Of a stretch of 12,606 nucleotides of DNA, positions 1 to 8,621 are shown one piece after another; the stretch's first letter is position 1, and each line of letters starts with the position of its first letter. The position numbers were made by a program, and so were the translations under genes. Origin of the DNA: Trichodesmium sp. MAG_R04. GTDB lineage: Bacteria; Cyanobacteriota; Cyanobacteriia; Cyanobacteriales; Microcoleaceae. The stretch covers positions 1-12,606 of the forward strand of contig JAKQYG010000068.1 of assembly GCA_023356515.1 (NCBI GenBank), in the 5' to 3' direction. Below the pieces are notes generated by a model. That model made no database searches, was not told where the DNA came from, and saw only the letters and a program-made list of their open reading frames with translations.

Positions 1-882
1 CTTACTTATGATGATGTGGATGAAATGCTACAGTTGAAGATTAAGCTAGAACCAGAAATTCATGCTCTGAATGATTGGGCGAAACAAAGATTTAAGTGGC
101 GACAGTCACAAGGCTCGATTAGTATATATATGCCAGAGTCGGTAATTAAAGTTAAAGGTGAAGGTGAAGAAATTACAGTAGAAGTATTAGATGATCCACC
201 TTCAAGACAGCTAGTAGCGGAGATGATGATTTTAGCAGGGGAAGTGGGGGCAAAATATGGTCAAAAAAATAATATTCCTCTACCTTATCGTAGTCAACCT
301 CAACCGGAACTTCCGCCAGATGCAGAACTAATCTTGTTGCCACCAGGGCCAGTTCGTTCTACAGCTATGCGCCGATGTATGCCGAAAAGTGAAATGGGTA
401 CTATACCTGCTCGTCATGCAAGTTTGGCTTTAGAAACTTATGTTCAGGTGACTTCTCCTATTCGGCGTTATAGTGATTTATTGGCCCATTTTCAGATTAA
501 GGCTCATTTGCGGGGAGATCCGTTACCTTTTACTCTAGAACAGATGCAAGAAATGGTGATGAGTTTAGTTCCGGCGGTGAAGGAAGCTTCTAGTGTAGAA
601 AGGTTTACTAACCGTTATTGGGGATTAGAATATTTACGGCGGAATTCGGATGAGGTTTGGCAAGCTTTGATAATTCGGTGGTTGAAAGAGGAAATTAATT
701 TAGGGTTGGTGTTGTTGGAAGAGTTGGGCTTAGAGTTGGCGATGCGGTTTGGTCGATCGGTGGAGGTTGGCGATCGTCTAGAGGTAAAGGTTGCTCATGC
801 TGACCCTCGTAGGGATGAGATTATATTTCAAGAAATAATTTCGAGTCTAGAAAAATCAACAAAAGAGGGGGTGGGAGAGTAG
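1..882 (+). CDS. RNB-domain (RNase II/R family) exoribonuclease, C-terminal part
   Basis: This is the last 293 codons of a gene that begins before the window; frame 1 is open from base 1. The product is expected to be a processive 3'-to-5' exoribonuclease of the cytoplasm. The visible part begins with the RNB-type stretch LTYDDVDEML and contains TSPIRRYSDLLAH (bases about 451-489), the conserved late RNB motif that lines the RNA channel. The Asp cluster that holds the catalytic metals lies upstream and cannot be checked. The last 50 residues (GDRLEVKVAHADPRRDE) resemble an S1/OB-like RNA-binding tail. Cyanobacteria carry more than one RNB protein (RNase II/R and Zam), and the fragment does not decide between them, so no symbol is given. 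A GTG at 16 is internal and is not the start. The gene converges with recJ across a 138-bp spacer. Confidence 0.85.
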   Translation, partial: LTYDDVDEMLQLKIKLEPEIHALNDWAKQRFKWRQSQGSISIYMPESVIKVKGEGEEITVEVLDDPPSRQLVAEMMILAGEVGAKYGQKNNIPLPYRSQPQPELPPDAELILLPPGPVRSTAMRRCMPKSEMGTIPARHASLALETYVQVTSPIRRYSDLLAHFQIKAHLRGDPLPFTLEQMQEMVMSLVPAVKEASSVERFTNRYWGLEYLRRNSDEVWQALIIRWLKEEINLGLVLLEELGLELAMRFGRSVEVGDRLEVKVAHADPRRDEIIFQEIISSLEKSTKEGVGE

Positions 883-904
883 GGAGTAGTGGCACGTCAA
901 GCTT

Positions 905-931
905 AAAAATGTGGGTTAGAAAACCTAACCC
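905..931 (-). terminator. Hairpin between convergent genes, possible recJ terminator
   Basis: GGGTTAG (913-919) and CTAACCC (925-931) form a perfect 7-bp stem with loop AAAAC. Read on the minus strand, downstream of recJ, the stem is followed by ACA and then five T (909-905), which suits a weak intrinsic terminator for recJ. On the + strand the stem is followed by a C-rich tract, so it is not a classical terminator for the RNB gene. The pyrimidine-rich stretch from 924 to 950 resembles a dispersed intergenic repeat of cyanobacteria, so the hairpin could equally be a repeat remnant. A second small stem, TTCAG-GAAA-CTGAA, lies at 973-986. Nothing else is seen between 883 and 1020. Confidence 0.4.
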
Positions 932-1020
932 CCCAACCTTCCTTCCCTGCAAGAACCTAAAAATTATAAGGGTTCAGGAAACTGAAATATTATGATAAAT
1001 GACTGCCAAAATTATATTAC

Positions 1021-3126
1021 CTATTCCCTTAACTTTAAAGCATTCATAGCTGCCTTAATTAAATGAAAAAAATGAGGTTGAGAAACATCGATTTTTTTTG
1101 CATCATTTCGACTTTTTCCTAATAAACCAAATTTTTTTCCTTGTTTAATGGCTAAGACTTCGCCACGATTATTTTTGATTCTTAATTCTTGGGTTTCTCC
1201 TATTTGATAAATACTGCAAGTATAGAGGCGATCGCTGTAATAAAATTCTGTTGTTTGGGGTAAGTTTGATGAGTTTTGGTTACCAGAAACTTTTTGAGGT
1301 AAACGTATGCCGACTAATTCTAATTCAATAGAAGTTTCACCATTAAAAGTGTTTTTGCGCAATTTGTAAGTAATATCAACTAATGGAGGTAGACGAAAAT
1401 AATCTCCCCAACGCCAAGCGATCGCCTTGATTATTTCTGATTTAATTAAAGTTAATTTTATATGCTCTGAACCAACAATTTTCTGTTCCGCAACTCGGAC
1501 ATTAGAAGTCCAAAAAATCGGAGATTTATTTTCAATTCCGCAGGGATGAAGTAAATCTATTTGATGATAAAGGTCAAAATTTAGTTCCTTAAATTCGGCT
1601 TCAGCATCAATAGTAATTAAAGGTTTTAAGTGATGAATTTCTAAACATTGATGAGCAAACTCACTCAAACGAGAGCGAAATTTATCTAAATTTTCCCCAG
1701 GCAAAGAAAACCCCCCCGCTGCTTTATGACCACCATATTTTTCTAATAGGTCGTCACAAAATTGTAAACCTTCAAAAACATGAAATTCAGGAATACCACG
1801 AGCGGAACCCCGAATTGTAGAGATTCTAGAAGATGAAGCTAACATCATCCCTGGAGACCTTGCCAAATCTGTACCTGGCTCTTGCTCCTGCTCATAACTG
1901 CCAATAAAAACAGGCACCCCATAACGTTCAACCAACCGGGAAGCAACAATACCAATAACCCCATGATGCCATCCTGGTTGCACAACTACTAACACCCTTT
2001 CCTGCTCAAAATTTATCTGACTCTCCTCGCACCAAGCGATCGCTTGGTGTTCAATTTCTGCACATAACTCCTGCCGTGTTTGATTAATTTCTTGACATTG
2101 TTTTGCCCTTATTGCCGCCAATTCTGTGTCATCCGTCGTTAAAAGTTCGATGACAATTTGTGGATCAGCAATACGCCCCACTGCATTAATACGAGGACCG
2201 AGGCGAAACCCGATGTCATCTGGTTTTAGAGATTTTTGCTTCTTAGTTTCTTTCAAGTTTCCCTGCTCTTGTGCTTTGATATCAGACACTTGAATTAATG
2301 CTCGTACTCCCGCCAACTGGGAATGGGGTAAAAGTTGCAACCCTTGTTTCACCCAGCGACGGTTAACTCCAGTTAAGGGTGCCAAGTCAGCAATAGTACC
2401 TAGGGTAAATAATTCTAGCAGTAAGTTCCTTAAACCTGAAAGTTTGTCCAAACGTTTTGCCAGAGATACTGCCAAAATGTAAGCAACTCCCACACCTGCC
2501 ACACTGTGATAAGGAGAAGTTTTAGAGATAAGTTTGGGGTTAAGGATAGCGTTAGCAGGCGGTAGGTTGGGTGGAATGTCGTGGTGATCGGTAATAATAA
2601 CATTTAAACTAAGTTCCCGTGCTCTGGCAATAGGTTGATAAGCAGAGATACCATTGTCTACAGTGAGAATGAGACTGACTCCTTCTTGATAAAATTCTTC
2701 GATAATGCGTTCATTAATACCATAACCTTCCTGCATTCTACTGGGGATAGCATAGTCAACTTTTGCTCCCAAGTGTTGAAGGCTACGCAATAATAAAGCA
2801 GTGCTAGTCATGCCATCTGCATCATAGTCGCCACAGATAGCAATTTTTTGCTTTTGGGAAATTGTGGTTTGTAATAAGTTAAGAGCGATCTCTAGGTCGG
2901 GAAATTCTTGTATTGGAGAGGGTAGTTTTATTGACTCAGGGTTTAAGAATGCTTGCGCTTCTTCAATGGTAGAAATATCACGGTTAATGAGACTCTGAGC
3001 TATTAAAGGTGATATTTGTAGATTTCTAGCCAATTTTTTAGCAGTTTCTGGTTGTTCTGGATGTATCAACCACCTTTGGTTAGGTAATTTTTGTTGTTTT
3101 AGTTGGGAGTGAGGTTGATTTTGCAT
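1021..3126 (-). CDS. recJ: Single-stranded-DNA-specific 5'-3' exonuclease RecJ
   Basis: The 701-residue protein is a DHH/DHHA1 phosphoesterase that degrades single-stranded DNA from 5' ends during recombinational and mismatch repair in the cytoplasm. Metal-binding motifs appear in order: GDYDADG (Asp100, 102, 104), LTVDNG (Asp157), TDHHD (residues 179-183, the DHH signature) and TIADLAP (Asp247). GPRINAVGR (310-318) and GWHHGVIGIVASRL (385-398) follow, and the DHHA1 motif GGHKAAGGFSL lies near 465-475. An OB-like region and a C-terminal extension follow; the protein is longer than E. coli RecJ (about 577 residues), as is usual in cyanobacteria. No key residue is missing. The ATG at 3126 is the natural start: it follows an extended -10 element closely and has no clear Shine-Dalgarno. 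Three HIP1 sites lie inside the gene. The 308-bp gap to the kinase gene upstream suggests separate transcription. Confidence 0.96.
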   Translation of the reverse strand: MQNQPHSQLKQQKLPNQRWLIHPEQPETAKKLARNLQISPLIAQSLINRDISTIEEAQAFLNPESIKLPSPIQEFPDLEIALNLLQTTISQKQKIAICGDYDADGMTSTALLLRSLQHLGAKVDYAIPSRMQEGYGINERIIEEFYQEGVSLILTVDNGISAYQPIARARELSLNVIITDHHDIPPNLPPANAILNPKLISKTSPYHSVAGVGVAYILAVSLAKRLDKLSGLRNLLLELFTLGTIADLAPLTGVNRRWVKQGLQLLPHSQLAGVRALIQVSDIKAQEQGNLKETKKQKSLKPDDIGFRLGPRINAVGRIADPQIVIELLTTDDTELAAIRAKQCQEINQTRQELCAEIEHQAIAWCEESQINFEQERVLVVVQPGWHHGVIGIVASRLVERYGVPVFIGSYEQEQEPGTDLARSPGMMLASSSRISTIRGSARGIPEFHVFEGLQFCDDLLEKYGGHKAAGGFSLPGENLDKFRSRLSEFAHQCLEIHHLKPLITIDAEAEFKELNFDLYHQIDLLHPCGIENKSPIFWTSNVRVAEQKIVGSEHIKLTLIKSEIIKAIAWRWGDYFRLPPLVDITYKLRKNTFNGETSIELELVGIRLPQKVSGNQNSSNLPQTTEFYYSDRLYTCSIYQIGETQELRIKNNRGEVLAIKQGKKFGLLGKSRNDAKKIDVSQPHFFHLIKAAMNALKLRE
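2030..2049. repeat. 20-bp perfect palindrome centred on a HIP1 site
   Basis: CACCAAGCGATCGCTTGGTG is identical to its own reverse complement and has the HIP1 octamer GCGATCGC (2036-2043) at its centre. It lies inside recJ and covers the codons for HQAIAW, at residues 360-365. HIP1 alone explains the central 8 bp; the further 6 bp of symmetry on each side is not explained by it. Confidence 0.85.
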
Positions 3127-3142
3127 TATTATAACTTATTAA

Positions 3143-3158
3143 TAACTTAAGTATAGCA
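3143..3158 (-). promoter_or_regulatory. Putative recJ promoter (extended -10)
   Basis: On the minus strand TGC-TATACT (3158-3150) matches a TGn extended -10 element. A start of transcription near 3143 would leave a leader of about 17 nt before the recJ ATG at 3126. No good -35 hexamer is present at 16-18 bp spacing, which is tolerable for an extended -10 promoter. The leader has no Shine-Dalgarno sequence. Confidence 0.45.
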
Positions 3159-3434
3159 TTACGCACAAGTAAAAAGTTAATCTCTCCTTGCTCCCCCAGG
3201 GTTTTTTCATTCTCGGAAAAAGACAGATAGGGAGATAGGAGAACTTGAGGGAAAATAGACTGAAAATTAGGTCAAAAGCATTAACAGTAAAATTTTCACC
3301 TATTACAACCGTTTTCTTTCTCTATAATGGTTTCAGCTCTTTTTAGCATAGTAGGGTGATATTTCCCTTACTACATACTGAGTTATTTGGAGATACACTT
3401 TTTTTCTATTCCCTATTTCCTGAAAAATTAACTC
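3159..3434. other. Intergenic region between the kinase gene and recJ
   Basis: No open frame of credible coding character was found here. A hairpin at 3349-3373 (TAGTAGGG pairing with CCCTTACTA, one bulged base) lies about 60 bp past the kinase stop but has no T-run after it on either strand, so it is a poor terminator. Purine-rich near-repeats GATAGGGA and GATAGGAG (about 3225-3240) resemble the degenerate heptamer repeats found between cyanobacterial genes. The rest is AT-rich with no recognised element. Confidence 0.5.
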
Positions 3435-5525
3435 TTAGCTCATTGATGATAACCTGTAGAGAACAGGCAATTCAATTACAAATTCTGTACCATTATTAAC
3501 TAAAGAATTACAGTAAAAATTCCCACCATGTTTTTCAACAATTATTTGATAACTCAGGGATAATCCCAAACCCGTACCTTTTCCTATAGGTTTTGTTGTA
3601 TAAAATGGTTCAAATATTCTATTTTTGACTTCTTCTGGTATTCCTAGTCCGTTATCAATAATACGGATAGATATATAGTCTTTATTGATAGCTTCTGTCT
3701 TAATTATTATCTGGGGTTGTATAGAACAAGATTTAAGGTTAGATTTTTCCCATGACATTTCTAAAGCATCAATACCATTAGCCAAAATATTCATAAAAAC
3801 TTGATTAATTTGACTAGCTAAACATTCAACTAATGGCAGATCACCATATTCTTTAATTATTTCAATGTTTGGATATCCTGCCCTAGGTTTAAGGCGATTT
3901 TGCAAAATTAGTAGAGTACTATCTATACCTTCATGAATATTAACTTGTTTCTGACTAGATTCATCATGCCGAGAAAAGTTGCGCAAGGATAAAACTATTT
4001 CTTGAATTCTTTTCGAACCTTCTTCCATAGAATCAAGTAAACTAGGAAAGTCTTTTCTTATAAAATCTATGTCTATTATCATTTCTATATCTAGAATTTC
4101 AGCTACCGGCTCTGGATAATTTTCTTTATACAGGTTAAGTAAATATAATAAATTTTCTGTATAATTTCTAGCAGGTTTAATGTTACCATATATAAAGTTA
4201 ATAGGGTTATTGATTTCATGGGCAACCCCTGCAACTAACTGACCTAAACCTACCATTTTTTCATTCTGTATTAATTTAGCTTGAGTTTGTTTTAACTTAT
4301 GTAGTGTTTGTTCTAGGTCTGTATTTTTTTCTTTTAATTCTTGAGTTCTTTCATCAACTTTGATTTCAAGAATACGATTGTAATTAGATAGTTCCTGATA
4401 TGAATTTTCTAACTGTTGAATCATTTCATTAAAGGTGTTAGCTAGGAAACCAATTTCGTCTTTAGTTAATACTGGCACTTTTTGAGTTAGATCCCCTTTA
4501 CTTACTAACTTAGCTGTATGAGCAATTGCCAAAATTGGTCCTACAATTTGACGACCTAATAATAACATAGCTATTGCTGTAACTAAAGCTAATATTAAAC
4601 TGATTGCTAAAATTGAACTAGCAAGACTACGAGCGGATGCAAATGCTTCTGTTTGGTCTATTTCTGCTAATAATGCTAGATCTTGATATTCTAGCCAACG
4701 ATAAACACCAATAACTGGGACATCCTTGTAATTTCGATACAAACCTTCACCATTCTTGCGATTAATAGCATCATTAATACCTTTACTACTAATACCATCG
4801 GGAAATTCCTCTGAACCAAATTTTTTGGCTGATACAAATACATTTATCCTTGAAAAGCTATTACCAATATTACCTACTAAATAGATTCTTGCTGTTTGTC
4901 CTAACCCTGCCTGCTCTCTAATAATAGAATCAATTCTTTCTAGGTTAAGATGGCTAGCTAACATTCCTAATAATTTACCATTATCATTGAGAATAGGAAT
5001 AGCAAAGCTAATAATGGGTTGACCTGTTTCAGCATTGCGGTAAAGGTTTGATATTAAGTTATATTTTGGAGTTTTTGTTACTTCACTATATTGGGTTAGC
5101 GCTTGATATTTGCCTACTTTATTGGAATTACTGGAAACTAAAATTCTACTACTTTTGCTTAGAATAAAAATTTCTTGCAAGTTATTCATATTATTAACAA
5201 AAGATTTTAAAGAAGTAAATAGTAAAGTTTCAGCTGAGTCATATTCTGGTGTAGATTTTTTACTTGTTAATAAGATTTTTGCTTGCTTATTAATTTCTGG
5301 TAACTCAGCGATCGCTAAGATACTTCTACGCTGATCTAATATCCAATTATTAAGTTCATTTTCTTTAAGTTTTATAGCAAAATTTAGGCAATCAAATACT
5401 GATTCTTTTAAAGATGCTCGTGCCTTATTAAAAGTCGTATATCCGACAATTAATATTGTTATTAACGACAAAATTAAAAAAGAACCTACGATTTGAACTA
5501 GAATGCTTTTTTTCCAAAAGTACAT
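3435..5525 (-). CDS. Membrane sensor histidine kinase with extracytoplasmic sensor and HAMP domain
   Basis: The 696-residue protein is a two-component kinase of the inner membrane. A first membrane segment (about 8-29) and a second (about 303-324) bracket a 270-residue extracytoplasmic region whose length and pattern (ISFAIPILNDNGKLLGMLA near 172-190) suit a dCache-type ligand sensor. A HAMP domain follows (about 325-377), then a coiled coil (378-423) and the H-box GVAHEINNPINFI with phospho-acceptor His436. The ATPase domain has an N-box (NILANGIDAL, Asn583), a G1 box (DNGLGIP, 624-630), an F-box (FEPFYTT) and a G2 box (GKGTGLGLSL, 648-657), so it looks active. There is no receiver domain, and no response regulator lies in the window, so its partner is elsewhere. 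It starts 44 bp after the binding-protein gene and probably shares its transcript. The ligand cannot be read from sequence. One HIP1 site lies at 5308. Confidence 0.93.
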   Translation of the reverse strand: MYFWKKSILVQIVGSFLILSLITILIVGYTTFNKARASLKESVFDCLNFAIKLKENELNNWILDQRRSILAIAELPEINKQAKILLTSKKSTPEYDSAETLLFTSLKSFVNNMNNLQEIFILSKSSRILVSSNSNKVGKYQALTQYSEVTKTPKYNLISNLYRNAETGQPIISFAIPILNDNGKLLGMLASHLNLERIDSIIREQAGLGQTARIYLVGNIGNSFSRINVFVSAKKFGSEEFPDGISSKGINDAINRKNGEGLYRNYKDVPVIGVYRWLEYQDLALLAEIDQTEAFASARSLASSILAISLILALVTAIAMLLLGRQIVGPILAIAHTAKLVSKGDLTQKVPVLTKDEIGFLANTFNEMIQQLENSYQELSNYNRILEIKVDERTQELKEKNTDLEQTLHKLKQTQAKLIQNEKMVGLGQLVAGVAHEINNPINFIYGNIKPARNYTENLLYLLNLYKENYPEPVAEILDIEMIIDIDFIRKDFPSLLDSMEEGSKRIQEIVLSLRNFSRHDESSQKQVNIHEGIDSTLLILQNRLKPRAGYPNIEIIKEYGDLPLVECLASQINQVFMNILANGIDALEMSWEKSNLKSCSIQPQIIIKTEAINKDYISIRIIDNGLGIPEEVKNRIFEPFYTTKPIGKGTGLGLSLSYQIIVEKHGGNFYCNSLVNNGTEFVIELPVLYRLSSMS

Positions 5526-5569
5526 GATTTAATAATCTAATTTTTAATCGTTTTACATTATCTTTAACT

Positions 5570-6967
5570 CTAAGTTTTTGACTGAGCAAATATTTCTTTA
5601 ATTCGCTTAATAGCTTGGTCTGTTGCTACAGTGGGTGATAAGCCTTTAGTTAACACTTTTGCCATTGCTTTTCCCCAAATATTTTCTGAATCTATCTGAG
5701 AATAAGCGGGGTTGATTGAATTGTGAAGTAAACGAGTCTGATATTTAGTAAATTGTTGGGATGCAACAGAAATATGGGGGTCTTTTGTATTACTCCAAAA
5801 GGGATCTTTCCAAAGTTCAGGCATAATTGGAAAATAACGACCTTTTGCACCTTTAATATAAGACCCTAAATTATCTGGTTTTACCAAGTATGAGAGAAAA
5901 TTTTTCGCCAATTTAGGATTAGGAGAAGATGTAAAAATTACAGGTTCTTTAACAGATACTAAATATTTTGGAGCAGTTCCATTAGGATTATTTGGAAACT
6001 CTATCGTTCTCATTTGATTCAAATAAATGTCTTCATCTTCTTGTTGAGAACTTGGAATTGACATACTTGGATTAATTGTCATTAAAGTCTTGCGATTCAG
6101 GAAACTAGTATTATTATCAGAATTACTCCATGTCACTGCTTGAGGTGGCACATACTCATTTTTATACAAGCTAGTATACCAGTCTAAAATATCAATAATT
6201 TTTTGTCTAACCGCTGGTTTATCTACTTGTAATTTGCCTTTTTGATCTACGATTTGTACATTGTTAGCCTCCAAGATTTGTTTAAATATAATATAAGTAT
6301 CTGTACTATTAATAGACATGGGCAAACCCAAGGCATAAATATCGTTTTGGCCTTGTTGACGCAAAACTTTTTGTGCCTTTTGCCAGAACAGCCAAAACTC
6401 ATCCCACTTTTCCGGTATTTCTTCACCTAAACCTACATCACGAATTAAATCAAACCAATAGTGAATATGGATACTTTGCTGCATTATTGGTACAGTATAA
6501 TTAGAAGATTTTGACTCAACTTTATTATACAAATAAGTAGAATTCAGCACAGTATTATCGTAGGATTTTTTTACAGGTTTAATTACATCTGAAACATCTA
6601 CCAATTTTCCTTCCCTTGCCCATTGGGCAATTAAAGTAAAATCTGCTCTTTCAGAAAAGAAAATATCAGGTGTTTTACCTACTTCCAAGCCTTCAATAGC
6701 TGCTTGTAAAATATCATCCTCACTGAAAAACAAAAGTTTAACTTTGTTATCTGTTTTTTCTTCCCACTTAGCAACTACTTTTTTCAGAGCTTCTTCTTGC
6801 TCCGGATAGTATCCTCTATTCCACCAAATTGTTAATAGTTTGTTTGATTGAGGTTCTTGGATATTATCTTGTTCTACATTTATTCTACAATTAACTAATA
6901 TAAAACCGAGTATAAATAACCCTGTTAAGCTGAATAATTTACGTCTTGTAATCATGTGTTTTATCAT
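5570..6967 (-). CDS. Putative lipoprotein, family 1 (sugar-type) extracellular solute-binding protein
   Basis: The 465-residue protein resembles the substrate-binding subunits of carbohydrate ABC importers (UgpB/MalE-like, COG1653 type). It has a basic start (ITRRK), a hydrophobic segment (11-25) and a candidate lipobox LVNC with Cys27, which suggests anchoring in the membrane. Asn at -1 is unusual for signal peptidase II, so lipidation is not certain. The mature part opens with LLTIWWNRGYYPEQEEALKK, the usual first strand and helix of the family, and continues with TPDIFFSERADF, a typical first-lobe motif. No permease or ATPase gene is adjacent. lnt lies 54 bp upstream and a sensor kinase 44 bp downstream, so a role in signal input is possible. 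ATG 6967 is used; an alternative in-frame ATG lies four codons later, and neither has a clear Shine-Dalgarno. A weak extended -10-like TGCTAAAAT (7003-6995) precedes it. Confidence 0.85.
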   Translation of the reverse strand: MIKHMITRRKLFSLTGLFILGFILVNCRINVEQDNIQEPQSNKLLTIWWNRGYYPEQEEALKKVVAKWEEKTDNKVKLLFFSEDDILQAAIEGLEVGKTPDIFFSERADFTLIAQWAREGKLVDVSDVIKPVKKSYDNTVLNSTYLYNKVESKSSNYTVPIMQQSIHIHYWFDLIRDVGLGEEIPEKWDEFWLFWQKAQKVLRQQGQNDIYALGLPMSINSTDTYIIFKQILEANNVQIVDQKGKLQVDKPAVRQKIIDILDWYTSLYKNEYVPPQAVTWSNSDNNTSFLNRKTLMTINPSMSIPSSQQEDEDIYLNQMRTIEFPNNPNGTAPKYLVSVKEPVIFTSSPNPKLAKNFLSYLVKPDNLGSYIKGAKGRYFPIMPELWKDPFWSNTKDPHISVASQQFTKYQTRLLHNSINPAYSQIDSENIWGKAMAKVLTKGLSPTVATDQAIKRIKEIFAQSKT

Positions 6968-7021
6968 ATATTTTAGTTGGAGTTTAAACTTTAAATTTTA
7001 GCATTTTAATTTAATAATTGG

Positions 7022-8617
7022 TTAACTATTAAGCGAATATTTCTTATATTTTAGGATAAGTAAGTTCTTTGATTTTAACCATAAAGTTATATTTGTTAAT
7101 GCTCCTCCTAGAACTAACAGTGGTGTCAACCAGTCACCTAATTTAACATATAGAGTTTGGGTCTTTCGCCGATAAATTCTAGTTGTGTAGGTTTCATAAG
7201 TATTAATTCCTGATAGCCAAATTGTTCTACCATGGGGGTCTACAACTCCAGAATAACCTGTATTTGTCGCTCGTACTGCCCATCTATCATTTTCTATGGC
7301 TCTCATTACATCTTGAGCATGGTGTTGAGCCGGCATTGCAGAACTATAATGAGCGTTATTAGCGGCAGTTAAAATAAATTCTCCTCCTGCTAATGTTTGT
7401 CTCCTAAATACTTCAGAAAAGGCTGAATCATAACAAATACCGACTATTGCTTTTCCAAAGGGCGTATCAAATATTTGATCTATTTTTCCTGGTACTAAAT
7501 GAGCATCTAAAGGTGAGAGTTTATCTATTAGTTTTCCTAACACTTTATTAAAGGGAATATATTCCCCTAGAGGTACCAATTTCATTTTGTCGTAACGGCT
7601 GAATATTTCTCCTTTACTATCAATAGTAAATAAGCTATTTGTCAGATTCTTCTCTTGTTTACCATAACCTCCTGCCCAAACTATCACTTCTTTCTCTAAA
7701 ATTGCTTTATAAAAAGAAAGGAATCTAAGATTATTTTGATTTGTCCAGATAAAAGGTAAAGCCGTTTCTGGAGTTAATACAGCATCAACATTTTCCTCTG
7801 CTAGTTTTTTATATCCTTGAGTATAACCTTCTAGGGCATGAGACCAACCTCCGGAATTCAGTTTAATTTCATTGGGAATATTTCCTTGAATAATTCCAAC
7901 TTTTAAAGCTGCTTTTGATTTTGCCTCTAAAGGAGTATTATATATACTAAACCCTATAATGTGGAAAAATATTAAAGTTATTATTGGCAGAAGGAAAAAG
8001 TAAGATTTAAAAAGAGATGCTACATCCTGCTTATTAAATTTTGCTTGAAGAAAAGCTTCCCCAAATAAAGCATTTACTGTGACAATAGCTGCTGTAATTG
8101 TAATTGGCCCTGATAACTGACTAAGATGTAAAATTACTAAATTGTGGTTGCTCTGAGTAAAAGCTAGAGAAGTCCACCAAAGATTTCCTAAACTCCAGAT
8201 TTTCTCTAAACAACACCATAAAGTTATCCCTAATAAAACTCTGGTAAATGGGGATATTTTATCTGAGAAAAATATAGGGGTTAAAAGCCCAAATAAACAG
8301 GCCCAAATAGCAACTAAAATCGCTCCCCAAAAGGTGATGAAAATCCAGCAAAATAGAGCGATCGCTAGACTTGCTAACCAAGGAACTCCTAACCAAGTCA
8401 TAGGATGAATTCCGGTTATCCAAAACAAAGCTAGACCATGATAACCTATTCCCCAAGCTAAACCTAATAAAAATTTATTAAAGGATTTTTCCTCTTGAAT
8501 TACTAATGCCCAGAGAGGAGCTAAAACTACCCATCCAAGAAACCATGCACCAACAGGTGCTGTAGTCATTCCCATTAAAAGGCCACTAATAAATGTTATG
8601 AATAAGTAGGTAAACAT
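7022..8617 (-). CDS. lnt: Apolipoprotein N-acyltransferase
   Basis: The 531-residue integral membrane enzyme adds the third acyl chain to the N-terminal cysteine of lipoproteins. The N-terminal half holds several hydrophobic membrane segments. The C-terminal half is a nitrilase-fold (CN hydrolase) domain starting at KVGIIQGNIPNE. The catalytic triad is visible in this numbering: Glu284 in LTPETALP, Lys344 in YDKMKLVPLGEYIPF and Cys395 in VGICYDSAFSEVFRR. A last membrane segment lies near 497-514. The frame stays open 126 bp further upstream to an ATG at 8743, but those extra 42 residues come largely from a transposon end. ATG 8617 (MFTYLFITFISGLLMG) matches the usual short hydrophobic start of cyanobacterial Lnt and is preferred. 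It has no Shine-Dalgarno. Length is close to E. coli Lnt (512). It is likely co-transcribed with the binding protein and kinase downstream. Confidence 0.93.
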   Translation of the reverse strand: MFTYLFITFISGLLMGMTTAPVGAWFLGWVVLAPLWALVIQEEKSFNKFLLGLAWGIGYHGLALFWITGIHPMTWLGVPWLASLAIALFCWIFITFWGAILVAIWACLFGLLTPIFFSDKISPFTRVLLGITLWCCLEKIWSLGNLWWTSLAFTQSNHNLVILHLSQLSGPITITAAIVTVNALFGEAFLQAKFNKQDVASLFKSYFFLLPIITLIFFHIIGFSIYNTPLEAKSKAALKVGIIQGNIPNEIKLNSGGWSHALEGYTQGYKKLAEENVDAVLTPETALPFIWTNQNNLRFLSFYKAILEKEVIVWAGGYGKQEKNLTNSLFTIDSKGEIFSRYDKMKLVPLGEYIPFNKVLGKLIDKLSPLDAHLVPGKIDQIFDTPFGKAIVGICYDSAFSEVFRRQTLAGGEFILTAANNAHYSSAMPAQHHAQDVMRAIENDRWAVRATNTGYSGVVDPHGRTIWLSGINTYETYTTRIYRRKTQTLYVKLGDWLTPLLVLGGALTNITLWLKSKNLLILKYKKYSLNS

Positions 8618-8621
8618 AAAT

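Noticed and set aside
3323..3328. TATAAT on the + strand as a promoter
   Set aside because: There is no -35 at the right distance, and no + strand gene follows; it would only read into the 3' end of the kinase gene in antisense.
5110..5334. + strand frame opposite the kinase gene
   Set aside because: It is antisense to a well-supported kinase sensor domain. The similar + strand frame at 6242-6430, opposite the binding-protein gene, was rejected for the same reason.
8259..8456. Minus-strand 65-codon frame
   Set aside because: It lies wholly inside lnt in another frame, where the lnt product is clearly the real one.
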